A DNA stretch of 64,000 nucleotides from Planctomycetales bacterium (GCA_030612725.1 JAUWNJ010000013.1:27990-91989), one strand, 5' to 3'. Shown: positions 34,763 to 43,892, counted from the stretch's first letter. Program-made: numbers and translations. Notes: generated from the letters alone by a model not told the origin.

Positions 34763-37700
34763 TTGCGTTGGCTTACTAACTTGCGATGGACAGCGTTGGC
34801 GATAGTTGTGGTATTGGTTGTTGGTCCGGCTGCTTGGGGGCAGGATGCCAAGACTGACGATGCACAGGCACTATTGAAGCAGGGTGTGGAGCAGTACAAA
34901 AACCTGGACTTCAAGAGCGCCCAGGCAACGTTCCTGAAGGCCGGCGAACTCAGGGACCGCCTTACCGATGATCAGAAGAAGCAACTCGATGAATACCTCA
35001 AAAAAGTCAACGATGCCGCCAAGCAGCAGGCAGCGGCTCTGGGGGCATACGATGACGGTGTGGAGGCGCTCAAGGCCAACGATCTGAAAAAGGCCCAAAG
35101 TCTCTTTGAACAGGTCGCCCGGAGCGAGTTCGTCTATAAGGAGGTGCGCAAGGAGGCTCGTACGCAGCGTGCGCTGGTGATCAAGCGGATTGAAGAGGCC
35201 AAGGCCGCCGCTGACGCCAAAGCCGCGGACAACTCAAAAACCGCCACCGAGAAGACGACAGAAACCCCCGCTCCGAAGAGCGAATCCGATGCCGCTGCGA
35301 AGGCGAAGATCCGCTTCAAACGTCTTCAGGCGAAAATCGACAAGGCAAAGGACTTTATCGTCAAGGGAAACAATGCGCTGGACGCCGACAAGGTCGAACA
35401 GGCCATTGCCCATTTCGAGCAGGCAATCAAGATTGCACCGCAGTACAAACCTGCACACGAGCGTCTCGCTTTTGCCAAAAGCCTCGTCGGGTCCGGTGGA
35501 GGACTGGCGGCGATAACCCGCCTCGAAAAGACACGGAGCATCCGCAAGCAGCGAACCGAAGTCCGTTACACCAAGGCTATGCAGCGGGCACGAGAAGCAG
35601 TGCAATCGCCCAGGGGAAAAGAAGATTTCGCCAAGGCCACCGAAGAGGTCAACTACGCCAAAACACTTTTGGCGACCAACAAGAGCCTGTTCACCAGCAA
35701 GGAATACAGCGACAAAAAGATAGAAACCGAAAAACTGGCCGAGTATATCGAGATGGTCAAATCGAAATGGCAAAAGGAACAGGTTGCCATTCAGGCCACG
35801 GAGATCAAGCAAAGCAAACTCCGCCGCGAAAGGGACATAAGGCGCCAAAAGCGCGAAAAGATTGCAACATTGAAGGCGCGGGCCGATACCCTCTGCGATG
35901 AACAGAAATACAAGCAGGCCATTGATGTGTACGGTCAAATTCTCAAACTGGATCCCAATGACGTCTGGGCGAAGAAATCCTACAGCCGGCTGGACCGATT
36001 CGTGCAAATTCTCGACGCAAAGGACGCGCGCAGAACCTCTCAGCGACAGGAAGTCCTGCAGTTGAACGCCATCAGCTGGGCACAGGTTCCCTGGCACGTA
36101 CTGATGAATTACCCGGAAGATTGGCCTGATATTACCCTCAGGCGCAAAGGGGTCGGCGCTGGGCAGGCTACTGAAAGCGAAGCCGACCGGGTTGTTCGCC
36201 GACGATTGAACGACGTTCTTCCCAAACTTGAACTTCCCGGTGTGGACTTCAAAAACGTCGTGCAGTTCCTCCGCGAATTCGGAAACGTGAATATCCATGT
36301 CAATTGGGCTGCGCTGGAACTGGCAGGTGTTACCAAGGAGAGCAAAGTTGATGTTCACCTGACTAACGTAACGCTGAACAAGGCCATTCGGACAATCCTT
36401 GATGACGTTGGGGGAGTTACCACTCTGGGGTTCGTAGTGGACGAAGGTGTCATCACGATATCGACCAAGGAGGACCTGTCCAAGCAGACTGTCACACGTG
36501 TGTATGATATTCGCGACCTTGTTATTCGCCTGCCTAGTTTTGAAGGCCCCAGCATCAATCTTAGCACCGGTGGTGGAAACAACAACAACAACAACGGTAG
36601 CAGCGGGTGGGACGACGACGACGACGATGACGACGACGACGATGACGATGAGAGAACACGAGAAGAAATGATTGATGATATTCTGGACCTGATTCGCTCT
36701 ACCATCGATCCGAATTCCTGGCGCGGCGGTGAAAGTGCCGGGGATATCGGTTCCATCAAGGAATTGGGCGGGCAGATTATCGTTACGCAGACTGCCGAAA
36801 ACCAGCGGTCCCTGCTTGACCTGCTGGGGCAGCTGAGAGAGTCAAGGGCGCTGCAGATTAATGTCGAAGCACGATTTATTACCGTCAACTCCGGATTTCT
36901 TAGTCACGTCGGTATCGACCTGGATTTTTACTTCAACCTGGGTAGCGGCATGACCCGTCATGACGACGGTTCGGGGGCATGGGCGGTTGACCCGCTTACA
37001 GGTGCGAGGATCGTCGATCGTGGCGTTCCCCGCATGTCCCAGTGGCACGGTGGAAAATGGACCGACAATATGACGCCCGTAACGACCGGGTTGGGAAGTT
37101 ACGGATTCAGTAGCGGATTACAGACCGGCATGGGCGGAAACATCGGCGGATTGGCTGCTGGCATGTCGGGACTTCAGATAGTCGGGTCATTCCTGGATGA
37201 CATCCAGGTCGATTTCCTCATAGCGGCCACACAGGCGCATTCGGCGACGCGGACGCTTACAGCGCCGAGGATTACGCTTTATAACAGTCAGCGGGCATAT
37301 GTCGTCGTCGGGCAGCAGGTGGCGTATGTAGCCTCGCTCGAACCGGTAATCGGTGAAAATGTATCGGCGATCAGACCCGATGTCCAGACGGTCGGAACCG
37401 GTACGGTCCTCGACGTTGAGGGAACAATATCGGCCGACCGGCGGTATGTAACCATGACGGTCAGACCGGCGGTAACGGTTCTTAACTCGATTGACATGTT
37501 CGCATGGGGCCCCACCGGATTCATCCAGTTGCCGAACATCAGCACGCAGATGCTGGAATGTACCGTATCCGTACCGGACGGCGGGACGCTCCTGCTGGGT
37601 GGGCAGAGAACAGCCGGAGAAGTCGAGCGGGAAATGGGCGTGCCCATCCTTTCGAAAATACCGGTGCTTAATCGAATAACCACAAACCGCGCAAAAGTCA

Positions 37701-37783
37701 GCGATAGTCAGACGCTGCTGATCCTGGTCAAACCCATGATAATAATTCAGCGCGAGTACGAAGAAGCGGCATTCCCGGATTAA
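34763..37783 (+). CDS. Secretin (PilQ/GspD-type) with N-terminal TPR-like region
   Basis: A 1006-residue outer-membrane secretin. The start is taken as TTG at 34763, preceded by AAAGGAGCATTGCA, giving signal sequence LRWTALAIVVVLVVGPAAWG; a GTG at 34730 would need no site. The N-terminal half has TPR-like helices (ALLKQGVEQYKNLDFKSAQA, QAIDVYGQILKLDPNDVWA). N-domain STN-like sequence follows (LPGVDFKNVVQFLREFGNVN). After residue ~600 come an Asn run and about a dozen consecutive Asp. The C-terminal secretin core has LTAPRITLYNSQRAYVVVG, VPDGGTLLLGGQRTAGEVE and MGVPILSKIPVLNRI. It is the pore for the pilus or secretion machine; a strong terminator follows. Confidence 0.92.
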   Translation: MRWLTNLRWTALAIVVVLVVGPAAWGQDAKTDDAQALLKQGVEQYKNLDFKSAQATFLKAGELRDRLTDDQKKQLDEYLKKVNDAAKQQAAALGAYDDGVEALKANDLKKAQSLFEQVARSEFVYKEVRKEARTQRALVIKRIEEAKAAADAKAADNSKTATEKTTETPAPKSESDAAAKAKIRFKRLQAKIDKAKDFIVKGNNALDADKVEQAIAHFEQAIKIAPQYKPAHERLAFAKSLVGSGGGLAAITRLEKTRSIRKQRTEVRYTKAMQRAREAVQSPRGKEDFAKATEEVNYAKTLLATNKSLFTSKEYSDKKIETEKLAEYIEMVKSKWQKEQVAIQATEIKQSKLRRERDIRRQKREKIATLKARADTLCDEQKYKQAIDVYGQILKLDPNDVWAKKSYSRLDRFVQILDAKDARRTSQRQEVLQLNAISWAQVPWHVLMNYPEDWPDITLRRKGVGAGQATESEADRVVRRRLNDVLPKLELPGVDFKNVVQFLREFGNVNIHVNWAALELAGVTKESKVDVHLTNVTLNKAIRTILDDVGGVTTLGFVVDEGVITISTKEDLSKQTVTRVYDIRDLVIRLPSFEGPSINLSTGGGNNNNNNGSSGWDDDDDDDDDDDDDERTREEMIDDILDLIRSTIDPNSWRGGESAGDIGSIKELGGQIIVTQTAENQRSLLDLLGQLRESRALQINVEARFITVNSGFLSHVGIDLDFYFNLGSGMTRHDDGSGAWAVDPLTGARIVDRGVPRMSQWHGGKWTDNMTPVTTGLGSYGFSSGLQTGMGGNIGGLAAGMSGLQIVGSFLDDIQVDFLIAATQAHSATRTLTAPRITLYNSQRAYVVVGQQVAYVASLEPVIGENVSAIRPDVQTVGTGTVLDVEGTISADRRYVTMTVRPAVTVLNSIDMFAWGPTGFIQLPNISTQMLECTVSVPDGGTLLLGGQRTAGEVEREMGVPILSKIPVLNRITTNRAKVSDSQTLLILVKPMIIIQREYEEAAFPD

Positions 37784-37812
37784 GGCCGAAGCAATCACCG
37801 TTGAAACTTTCG

Positions 37813-37848
37813 ACGCCCCGTTCTTTGAAGGACGGGGCGTTTTTTTTC
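37813..37848 (+). terminator. Rho-independent terminator after the secretin gene
   Basis: ACGCCCCGT (37813-37821) pairs with ACGGGGCGT (37832-37840), followed by eight T. It closes the pilM-to-secretin transcription unit. Confidence 0.95.
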
Positions 37849-37934
37849 ATCCTTCTTTGCCGGGGTGGTTTTGGCGCGGACACCATAATCGATTTGTGTT
37901 ACCATTAACTCCAGACCGAATTGAGGAGAAAAAC

Positions 37935-39200
37935 ATGACCGGATCAATTTGCAACCTGCGTCTCTGGAGAAGCATAATCTCGATTGCAGTTACGGCGGCG
38001 ATTGTTTGTATCTCTTTAGCGGCCGAATCGTCCGAACCGGCGACTCGACGCGATTCTGACGGGGCGAGCAGCAAACCGGCAGCGACTGCTCCGGCGGGCC
38101 CTCTGAAAAATCTGAAGATTGACCGGAAAGGAAAGCGGGTCATCATTGATGCGAAGGTAACGCCGCGACAACCACGAAAGGGCGAGCCGGAACCGCCTAT
38201 GATGCTGGAGTTTCTCATGTGCAAAACGGGCGTAAAGGAGCATGAAACGCTCCTGACGACCGACGTTCCGCCGTCGTCGCTTCATGCAGCCTTGTTGGTG
38301 CTCGGTCTCGCGCCCGGCAGACCCGCGCAGTGGATAACGCCCGCAGGGAAAAAGCCGGTTTTCATCTCACCGGCCGGTGCAGCACTGAATATCAGCGTGC
38401 GGTGGACCGATAAGTCCGGGAAAGTCCGCCAAGTCCCCGTTACCGATTGGATGATTGAAATAGCGTCGAAGAAGAAGTTGCCGAAGACGCGATGGATATT
38501 TGTGGGATCCGATTTTCTTGATGACGGGCGATATTGGGCCGACCTTGAGGGTCTGCATATATCCGTAACCAATTTTGCCGCTGCTGTGATTGACGTTCCT
38601 TTCCAGAGCACCTCGAAGGACGCCTTCCGTGAGTTCGCCGTCAATATGTCGGTAATACCGCCGAGGGGTACGCCTGTAAAATTGATAATCCAGGTAGTCA
38701 AGGGCGCCCAAAACGCTCCGGCAGCGAGGATTACGTTCAACGTTGACGCGATCGGAAGGATAAAACTTGACGGAAAAGCCATTGCGCCGGAGAACATTTC
38801 ACGGGCGGTAAGGCGTTTTCTCTCCCGTCACGCCGACACTTCAGCCGACGTTCGCATCGATCCCAAAGCGCTTGTGTATGATCGCGAACGGTTGCGAGAG
38901 ATTCTCGAACAGTCAGGACTGACCAGGATAACTTTCAGCACTCGCGAATTGCGTGCAGAAATCCTTCCGAGGACGCCGGCCGATGCCGATAAGGCCATTA
39001 AGTGGTGGAAGGGGCAGTTCGCCCGGAAGGATGACTTGATAATTGATCCCGCCGAAGATGCAGCCGCATCGCTCGAACACATCAAGCGACGAATTAAACA
39101 GGCAGAAGCCCTTTCCGAACTATGGGCCGATTACGCCGCCGGACTGAAAAAAGCCCTGGACGAATACGAAGCACAACAGAAGAAAAAAGAGTTGGATTAA
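37935..39200 (+). CDS. YdjY-domain protein with ExbD/TolR-like segment
   Basis: A 421-residue protein with an N-terminal hydrophobic signal or anchor (SIISIAVTAAIVCISLAAES). Residues ~55-240 resemble the YdjY domain seen in planctomycetes: EFLMCKTGVKEHETLLTTDV, PSSLHAALLVLGLAPGRP, WIFVGSDFLDDGRYWADLEG and VNMSVIPPRGTPV. Residues ~265-345 (ITFNVDAIGRIKLDGKAI, then VRIDPKALVYDRERLREILE and ITFSTRE) have the strand-helix pattern of the periplasmic ExbD/TolR domain. A charged helical tail ends it. GAGGAGAAAAAC precedes the ATG at 37935. It follows the pilus terminator and is probably independent. Function unknown. Confidence 0.72.
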   Translation: MTGSICNLRLWRSIISIAVTAAIVCISLAAESSEPATRRDSDGASSKPAATAPAGPLKNLKIDRKGKRVIIDAKVTPRQPRKGEPEPPMMLEFLMCKTGVKEHETLLTTDVPPSSLHAALLVLGLAPGRPAQWITPAGKKPVFISPAGAALNISVRWTDKSGKVRQVPVTDWMIEIASKKKLPKTRWIFVGSDFLDDGRYWADLEGLHISVTNFAAAVIDVPFQSTSKDAFREFAVNMSVIPPRGTPVKLIIQVVKGAQNAPAARITFNVDAIGRIKLDGKAIAPENISRAVRRFLSRHADTSADVRIDPKALVYDRERLREILEQSGLTRITFSTRELRAEILPRTPADADKAIKWWKGQFARKDDLIIDPAEDAAASLEHIKRRIKQAEALSELWADYAAGLKKALDEYEAQQKKKELD

Positions 39201-39252
39201 TAGTTTGTGCCACCGGTCCGTTGGATTTTGTTTGTTCCATGGTAATACCTTG

Positions 39253-39981
39253 ATGGATGAATCTGATAATCATGTTGGCGTCGCAACTGTGATCCGGCGG
39301 AACGCATTGGCGATACTGATTGCGGCCGGTACGACTGTGGCGGTGCAGTTGGGGACGTATTTTATCTTCGGCGAAATTGTGCTGACGTTGCTGGTCGCCT
39401 TGGGGTGGGTTGTCGTGGCAGCGCCGGTTTTTGCTGCCGGTGGGCGGTCGGTCATAGACGCCCTGCTTCGCGGCGGGGCGGTGATCGATGCGAGCGCGGT
39501 GGTCCTGATTGTGTCGGCATCAGCCGGGCCTGCGCTCGGACCCGTCGGGGCGATTGAGATATACCTTATCTTTTGCAGTGTAGCGCTGGCGGGATGCTCG
39601 CTGGTGCTGCTGGGGCGAAATGTTATCAGCCGGCATGTCCTGTCAGTCGTTGCGGCGTCGCTTATTCTGGCGTTGGCTGCCGGTCCGTTCTGGGTCAATG
39701 GGATAATCACCTCGGCCTCGCCGCCCTGGCGCGAGCGTGTCGCGTTCGGCGTTCGGGCCTGCAATCCCGTCTTTGCAACGACGGAGTGTCTTTCCGACGG
39801 GACGACATTCGTCTGGAACGAAAGGCCCATCCTCTACGAATACACTGTGCTTGGGCGTGATGTGCCCATCCGGGCGACGGCGTGGTATGTTACAGTTGGG
39901 GTGTACAGTGTTTTTGCTTTTGCCGTTGGCGCTATCGCCGCTGTTCGTCGTCGAGAAAGGCATCGACCTGGTCGCGAGTAG
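39253..39981 (+). CDS. Multi-pass membrane protein of unknown function
   Basis: A 242-residue protein with about six hydrophobic helices, for example AILIAAGTTVAVQLGTYFIF, VLTLLVALGWVVVAAPVFA, VLSVVAASLILALAAGPFWV and YVTVGVYSVFAFAVGAIAAV, and a soluble loop after the fifth containing two cysteines. The ATG at 39253 gives a short cytoplasmic lead; no clear ribosome-binding site exists. Its 3' end overlaps the convergent PfkB gene by 50 nt. No family recognised. Confidence 0.65.
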   Translation: MDESDNHVGVATVIRRNALAILIAAGTTVAVQLGTYFIFGEIVLTLLVALGWVVVAAPVFAAGGRSVIDALLRGGAVIDASAVVLIVSASAGPALGPVGAIEIYLIFCSVALAGCSLVLLGRNVISRHVLSVVAASLILALAAGPFWVNGIITSASPPWRERVAFGVRACNPVFATTECLSDGTTFVWNERPILYEYTVLGRDVPIRATAWYVTVGVYSVFAFAVGAIAAVRRRERHRPGRE

Positions 39982-40909
39982 GCAGGGCGGGGATGGCTCC
40001 GGCGCATCTCGTCGTCAACGCGCCGACGGCGTTGGCGCGGCGGATAATCCACCGGAGTTGTGATTCGTCGAGTTCGCTCGGACTGACGCCGTCGGCGCGA
40101 AACCAAAGCAAATCTACCAGAAGCGATGCGTCGAAGGCGTCTCCTGCCCCGGTGAACTCCACCGAATCGACGTGGAAGGCATCGACGTGCCCCGCCGACG
40201 ACGTGGTGGCGAAACTAGCCCCGTCTGCCCCTTCGCTCCGAACGACCAGTTCGACGCCGGAATCCAGCAGTTGCCGTGCGCCGCCGGAGAAATCTTCCTC
40301 ACCGAGTATGAACGCCCACTCGTCCTGCGAAATTTTCGTTACCGTTGTCTGCTCGAAACCTTCGTGGATCCGACGGCGTGCCTCGTTTTCGTCGCTCCAG
40401 AGTCGGGACCTGTAATTCGGATCGTAACTGATAATCAGCCCGCTGTCGGATGCGATTCGTCTGGCCTTGTCTGTGGCGGCGCGGGCGGCGGGGTCTATCC
40501 GGCTGATGGAGCCGAAGTGCAGCGCCGACGCGCCGGTCAGGTAAGTTTCGTCGATGTCATCTGCGGTCAGTCCGACAAGTCCGGCGTCGTGATAGAAGCA
40601 AAAGTCGCAGGTTCCGTCGGACTGTCCGGCGACGAACGCCAGCGGCGTCCGCATCCCCGTCTGCCTGACCAGGCCGGTGGTCTCGACCCCTTCGCCCGCC
40701 AGCACGCCGGCGAGGAAATCGCCGAACGGGTCGTCGCCGACGGCTCCGAGGAACCCCGCCGATCGCCCCATACGTCGCACTGCAACAGCGACGTTCGCAG
40801 GCGCTCCGCCGGGCGACCTGGTAAAGGTCCGCGCCTCGCCGAGCGATACGTCCGCGTCGCTCGAACAAAAATCAATCAGCAACTCACCAAGACAAATTAC
40901 TTCCGGCAT
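39932..40909 (-). CDS. PfkB-family sugar kinase, probable fructokinase
   Basis: A 325-residue kinase of normal family length. The N-terminal MPEVICLGELLIDFCSSDA and RSPGGAPANVAVAVRRMG fit fructokinases, and the catalytic signature VEFTGAGDAFDASLLVDLLW carries the Asp base. YDPNYRSRLW matches the fructokinase-type D-P-N-x-R motif. It phosphorylates a ketose such as fructose with ATP. AAAGGATAAAAATTC precedes the ATG. The start overlaps the 3' end of the XTP pyrophosphatase gene by 13 nt, so the two are co-transcribed. Confidence 0.9.
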   Translation of the reverse strand: MPEVICLGELLIDFCSSDADVSLGEARTFTRSPGGAPANVAVAVRRMGRSAGFLGAVGDDPFGDFLAGVLAGEGVETTGLVRQTGMRTPLAFVAGQSDGTCDFCFYHDAGLVGLTADDIDETYLTGASALHFGSISRIDPAARAATDKARRIASDSGLIISYDPNYRSRLWSDENEARRRIHEGFEQTTVTKISQDEWAFILGEEDFSGGARQLLDSGVELVVRSEGADGASFATTSSAGHVDAFHVDSVEFTGAGDAFDASLLVDLLWFRADGVSPSELDESQLRWIIRRANAVGALTTRCAGAIPALPTRDQVDAFLDDEQRR

Positions 40910-41559
40910 GAATTTTTATCCTTTTTCAACATTTCTTTCAGCACTTCGGCGAATTTCCTGACGGCTTGTCCTCGATGGGAGATTCGGTTTTTCTCCTTCG
41001 GATCGAGTTCGGCTGTGGTTCGTCCCATCTCCGGGACGAAGAACAGAGGGTCATATCCGAATCCATTGTGGCCGCGTGGTTCGCGTATGATGACGCCTTC
41101 GAGGACGCCGCTTGCCTCGGCGATGATGTCGGTTCCGTCGGACAGCGCCAGGCAGCAGACAAACCGGGCAGTGCGTTTTTCTTCGTCGATACCGGACAGT
41201 TCGTTCAGGAGTTTTGCGTTGTTTGCCTTGTCGATGTCTTCGCGCGACGCCTGTGGCGGGAAGTTTTCCTGTGCGAATCTTGCGCTGCGGACGCCGGGCG
41301 CTGAGCCGAGTGCATCGACGAGCAGGCCGCTGTCGTCGGCCAGTGCCGGCTGACCCGTAGCGGCGGCGTAGTAGTCGGCTTTGGCGCGAGCGTTTTCGGC
41401 GAAGGTCATGCCTGTTTCGTCTGGAGTTGGAATTTTCCCGTCAGGGTCGATTTCGTTCAGCGAGACGACGTTGATGCCCAACGGTGTTATTACCGAGGTA
41501 ATTTCCCGTAATTTTCCGGGGTTCCTTCCGGCCAGGAGTATTTTGAGACCCGATAACAT
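40897..41559 (-). CDS. rdgB: XTP/dITP pyrophosphatase (RdgB/HAM1 family)
   Basis: A 220-residue house-cleaning nucleotide pyrophosphatase that removes ITP and XTP. KILLAGRNPGKLREI is the N-terminal substrate motif, GMTFAENARAKADYYAAATG and ALADDSGLLVDALGSAPGVR the metal-binding centre, and GFGYDPLFFVPEMGRTTAEL plus ISHRGQAVRKFAEVL the C-terminal signatures. GGAGAAGGTAGGTTTGC precedes the ATG. It begins 7 nt after a lipoprotein gene on the same strand and overlaps the kinase gene downstream. Confidence 0.95.
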   Translation of the reverse strand: MLSGLKILLAGRNPGKLREITSVITPLGINVVSLNEIDPDGKIPTPDETGMTFAENARAKADYYAAATGQPALADDSGLLVDALGSAPGVRSARFAQENFPPQASREDIDKANNAKLLNELSGIDEEKRTARFVCCLALSDGTDIIAEASGVLEGVIIREPRGHNGFGYDPLFFVPEMGRTTAELDPKEKNRISHRGQAVRKFAEVLKEMLKKDKNSCRK

Positions 41560-41565
41560 GCAAAC

Positions 41566-42420
41566 CTACCTTCTCCCGTTGCGTGATTCCCTGAGCAGTT
41601 GATCTCCGTGTTTGCTTTTGCCCGGTACGCAGATGAGATAAGTTTTTTTCCTCGGTAATCTGATTCGCTTTCCGGTTTTGCCGTCGAGGACGAATTCGTC
41701 GATGCTTCGTCCGTTGAGCGCGAGGAACTCGAAGTCCTTCTGGAGCGACTTTATTTTCGGGTCGTTGATTTTTACTATCTCGCCACGCGGACTTTTTTTG
41801 ACGGAAACGGACTTTGTTCCGAATGCGCCGATTGTTACGTGCGAGACCGCCTGCCCGTGGTAAAAGTAGGCTTCGTATCCGCTTTTTCTCAACTTTTGGC
41901 AGTAATCAACGGCGAATCGTCTTCGCCCGACGTAATTAATTTTCGGATCGTCCCTGAAGACCGCCACCAGCAGGCTGTAGTAGGCCGAGTCCGGTACGTT
42001 AATCAAATCCCACTTCGTAGGTCCGATATTCTTTCCGGGAAGGGGAACAATCTGTGCCCCGGCGAACAACGCTTTACCATTGGATGCGCGATATTTTTTG
42101 GCGGTCTTGAGATTCGCCTCTGCTTTTCTGTCGTTCCATGAGCGATACCGTCCCCAGTACAGTTCGCTATGCCCGGCCTTGTTAATGACAAACAGACCCT
42201 TCCATCCTATTTTTTCGGTAAGAACTTTTCTGTAATACTCGGCGTCCTGATTGTGATTTTCCGGATCGCGAAGAACGAACAGGAGGATACTGCAATGGTC
42301 TTCCAGGACGGTTTCGGCTTCGGACGTGTGGGTTTGCGTATGCGAACGGAATATCCCGTTACCATTACATCCGACCAGCATCAAGGTCGGCAAAAGGATT
42401 GTCAAATTCAGGTGTTTCAT
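41566..42420 (-). CDS. Lipoprotein of unknown function
   Basis: A 284-residue protein with a lipobox signal (ILLPTLMLVGC), so it should be lipid-anchored after cleavage at C18. The mature part has mixed alpha/beta character with aromatic-rich motifs KGLFVINKAGHSELYWGRY and YEAYFYHGQAVSHVTIGAFG, reminiscent of SPOR-like repeats that read out sugar strands, but no named domain is certain. Shine-Dalgarno is poor. It is first in a minus-strand run with rdgB and the fructokinase. Confidence 0.7.
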   Translation of the reverse strand: MKHLNLTILLPTLMLVGCNGNGIFRSHTQTHTSEAETVLEDHCSILLFVLRDPENHNQDAEYYRKVLTEKIGWKGLFVINKAGHSELYWGRYRSWNDRKAEANLKTAKKYRASNGKALFAGAQIVPLPGKNIGPTKWDLINVPDSAYYSLLVAVFRDDPKINYVGRRRFAVDYCQKLRKSGYEAYFYHGQAVSHVTIGAFGTKSVSVKKSPRGEIVKINDPKIKSLQKDFEFLALNGRSIDEFVLDGKTGKRIRLPRKKTYLICVPGKSKHGDQLLRESRNGRR

Positions 42421-42839
42421 TTCGGCCGGTTATTCTAACAATTCCCGCATAGTTTTTCCATATCTGTGTTTCCGATGTTTTTCAGAATTATCCGGCGATT
42501 ATGTATAATACCACCGCTAATTAATTGGTGCGTTATCGCGTGAGATGAGCGAGCGACCGCCAGGAAGCGGTCGGGCTGATGCGAAAGTGTTAATCCCCCG
42601 CGTCCTGTCCTGTGCGCGGGGGTATCGGGCGTTGTACGGATGACTGGCCGGCGAAACCTACTTCCCGCAGGGTCCGATAGGCCCGGTGCAACTGCGGATT
42701 CCATATTGCGGTATCGAAAGGAAAGGTTTTTCAAAGCAAATCGTAAGACCAATTAGTACGCCGGCGCCGTCCACTCATCTTCGCCGCCAAGCCGACGGCT
42801 GAATTCTCAAATTCGATAAGCAAAGGCTGATATTCTACC
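42421..42839. other. 419-bp gap with promoter-like motif and GC-rich hairpins
   Basis: On the plus strand TATAAT (42504-42509) precedes structured GC-rich sequence: CCACC/GGTG, GACCGC/GCGGTC, CCCCCGCG/CGCGGGGG (to ~42622) and TATCGG/CCGATA (42623-42679). The part at 42548-42588 is the left half of dispersed palindrome family B. The rest could encode a structured RNA, but RNase P, tmRNA and SRP RNA signatures were not found. No protein gene is supported. Confidence 0.45.
42548..42588. repeat. Family B palindrome, left-half copy
   Basis: The segment from GAGCGAGCGACCGCC to CTGATGCGAAAG aligns with the left arm and loop of the copy at 62639-62720 (GCGACCGTGAAGGAG to CCGATGCGAAAG). The right arm is missing and is replaced by unrelated CCCCCGCG sequence. 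Confidence 0.6.
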
Positions 42840-43892
42840 CTATTCGGTGATCTTTCCCTCCACGTCGAGCATCCACCGCGGGCGCTTGATGAATTCGCCG
42901 CCTTTGAACGTTTGCTCGATGAGTTCCTGCTTTTCCAGGTAGTTGAAGCAACTGCGCATACAGCCACGGGAGCCGCCGATTCCGTAACTTCCGCCGTCAC
43001 CCCATTTGCACAGGTAGGCGTGGCCTTCGATTATGTATCCGGATGGGAATTCGGCGGTCTTACGCCATTCACCGAGCGACATCGGCCAGCAGAATTTGTA
43101 TGCAGCGTCTTCGGAGAGTTTCTGTTTGGTTACGTCGAATTGGTATCCCGGAAGGGACTTAGGAATGAAAGGCGAAAGTCGCGGGTCGCCCCCGTGGTAG
43201 CAGAGCGTGCACCTGCCCATATCGACGTCGCCCCAGCGGTACGTCTTGTCTTCTATCTTGATCTGAACGGTTTTGCCTTCCTTGATATGGGGTATTGCGC
43301 CGGGGCAGCCTTCGGCGCATGCCATGCACAGTTTGCAGATGCTGTTGGGTTCGATAAGCGGATCCGGTTCAAGTTCCATATCGGTGATAATCGCCGCCAG
43401 CCTTTGGCGCGGACCGAACTTCTTTGTCAAAAACACTTTCGACCATCCGATCTCGCCCACTCCGGCCGCCACGCCGGCAATGCGAATGGCGAGTTGCACG
43501 TCGGGGGGTGGGGTGCCGTCGCGAAGCGGTTCGCACTGAGGTTGGCCCTCAGGCGCGCCGGGATAGTACGGCGCTGCCTCGTAACCGAAATCCTCAATAA
43601 AGCAGGCCGTCTCGTACAGCGGCAGGGGGATGAAAAGCGTATTCAGCAACCCGTGATAGTCAAAGTACGTGTACGACGGCCAGTACGTGCCTTCCTCTAT
43701 GCCTCGCCAACCCCCTCGGATGATTCGCCTGCCGACGACGATGACGCTTCGGGCTTCCGGGAAGATTCCGGCAGGGTGCATCCGCGACGGCGCGCCGTCG
43801 AACCGTTCAATGTTGGCCACGCCGAACAAATCCAGGCCGCGGGAAAGGGCGTAGTCTTTGATCTGTTCCTTTGTTGGTGGACGCTTATTCAC
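42840..43892 (-). CDS. QueG-like 4Fe-4S oxidoreductase, paralogue 3
   Basis: A 350-residue protein related to epoxyqueuosine reductase and reductive-dehalogenase-like proteins. The N-terminal part has ALSRGLDLFGVANIERFD and EARSVIVVGRRIIRGG. The middle has WSKVFLTKKFGPRQRLAAI and TDMELEPDPLIEPN. A ferredoxin-like motif CKLCMACAEGCPGAIP follows, then further cysteines (CTLCYHGG, YLCKWGD, GCMRSC). The start is GTG at 43892 with AAAGGACTGAAAGA upstream; the longer ORF to 44117 runs into the previous gene. It lies 13 nt after paralogue 2. A corrinoid-dependent reductive reaction is inferred from the family; tRNA modification is unlikely given the tandem paralogues. Confidence 0.8.
   Translation of the reverse strand: MNKRPPTKEQIKDYALSRGLDLFGVANIERFDGAPSRMHPAGIFPEARSVIVVGRRIIRGGWRGIEEGTYWPSYTYFDYHGLLNTLFIPLPLYETACFIEDFGYEAAPYYPGAPEGQPQCEPLRDGTPPPDVQLAIRIAGVAAGVGEIGWSKVFLTKKFGPRQRLAAIITDMELEPDPLIEPNSICKLCMACAEGCPGAIPHIKEGKTVQIKIEDKTYRWGDVDMGRCTLCYHGGDPRLSPFIPKSLPGYQFDVTKQKLSEDAAYKFCWPMSLGEWRKTAEFPSGYIIEGHAYLCKWGDGGSYGIGGSRGCMRSCFNYLEKQELIEQTFKGGEFIKRPRWMLDVEGKITE

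Noticed and set aside
42500..42760. RNase P RNA, tmRNA or SRP RNA
   Set aside because: The conserved GAGGAAAGTCCGG, tmRNA acceptor/T-loop ends and the SRP GGAAGGAAGCA loop are all missing.
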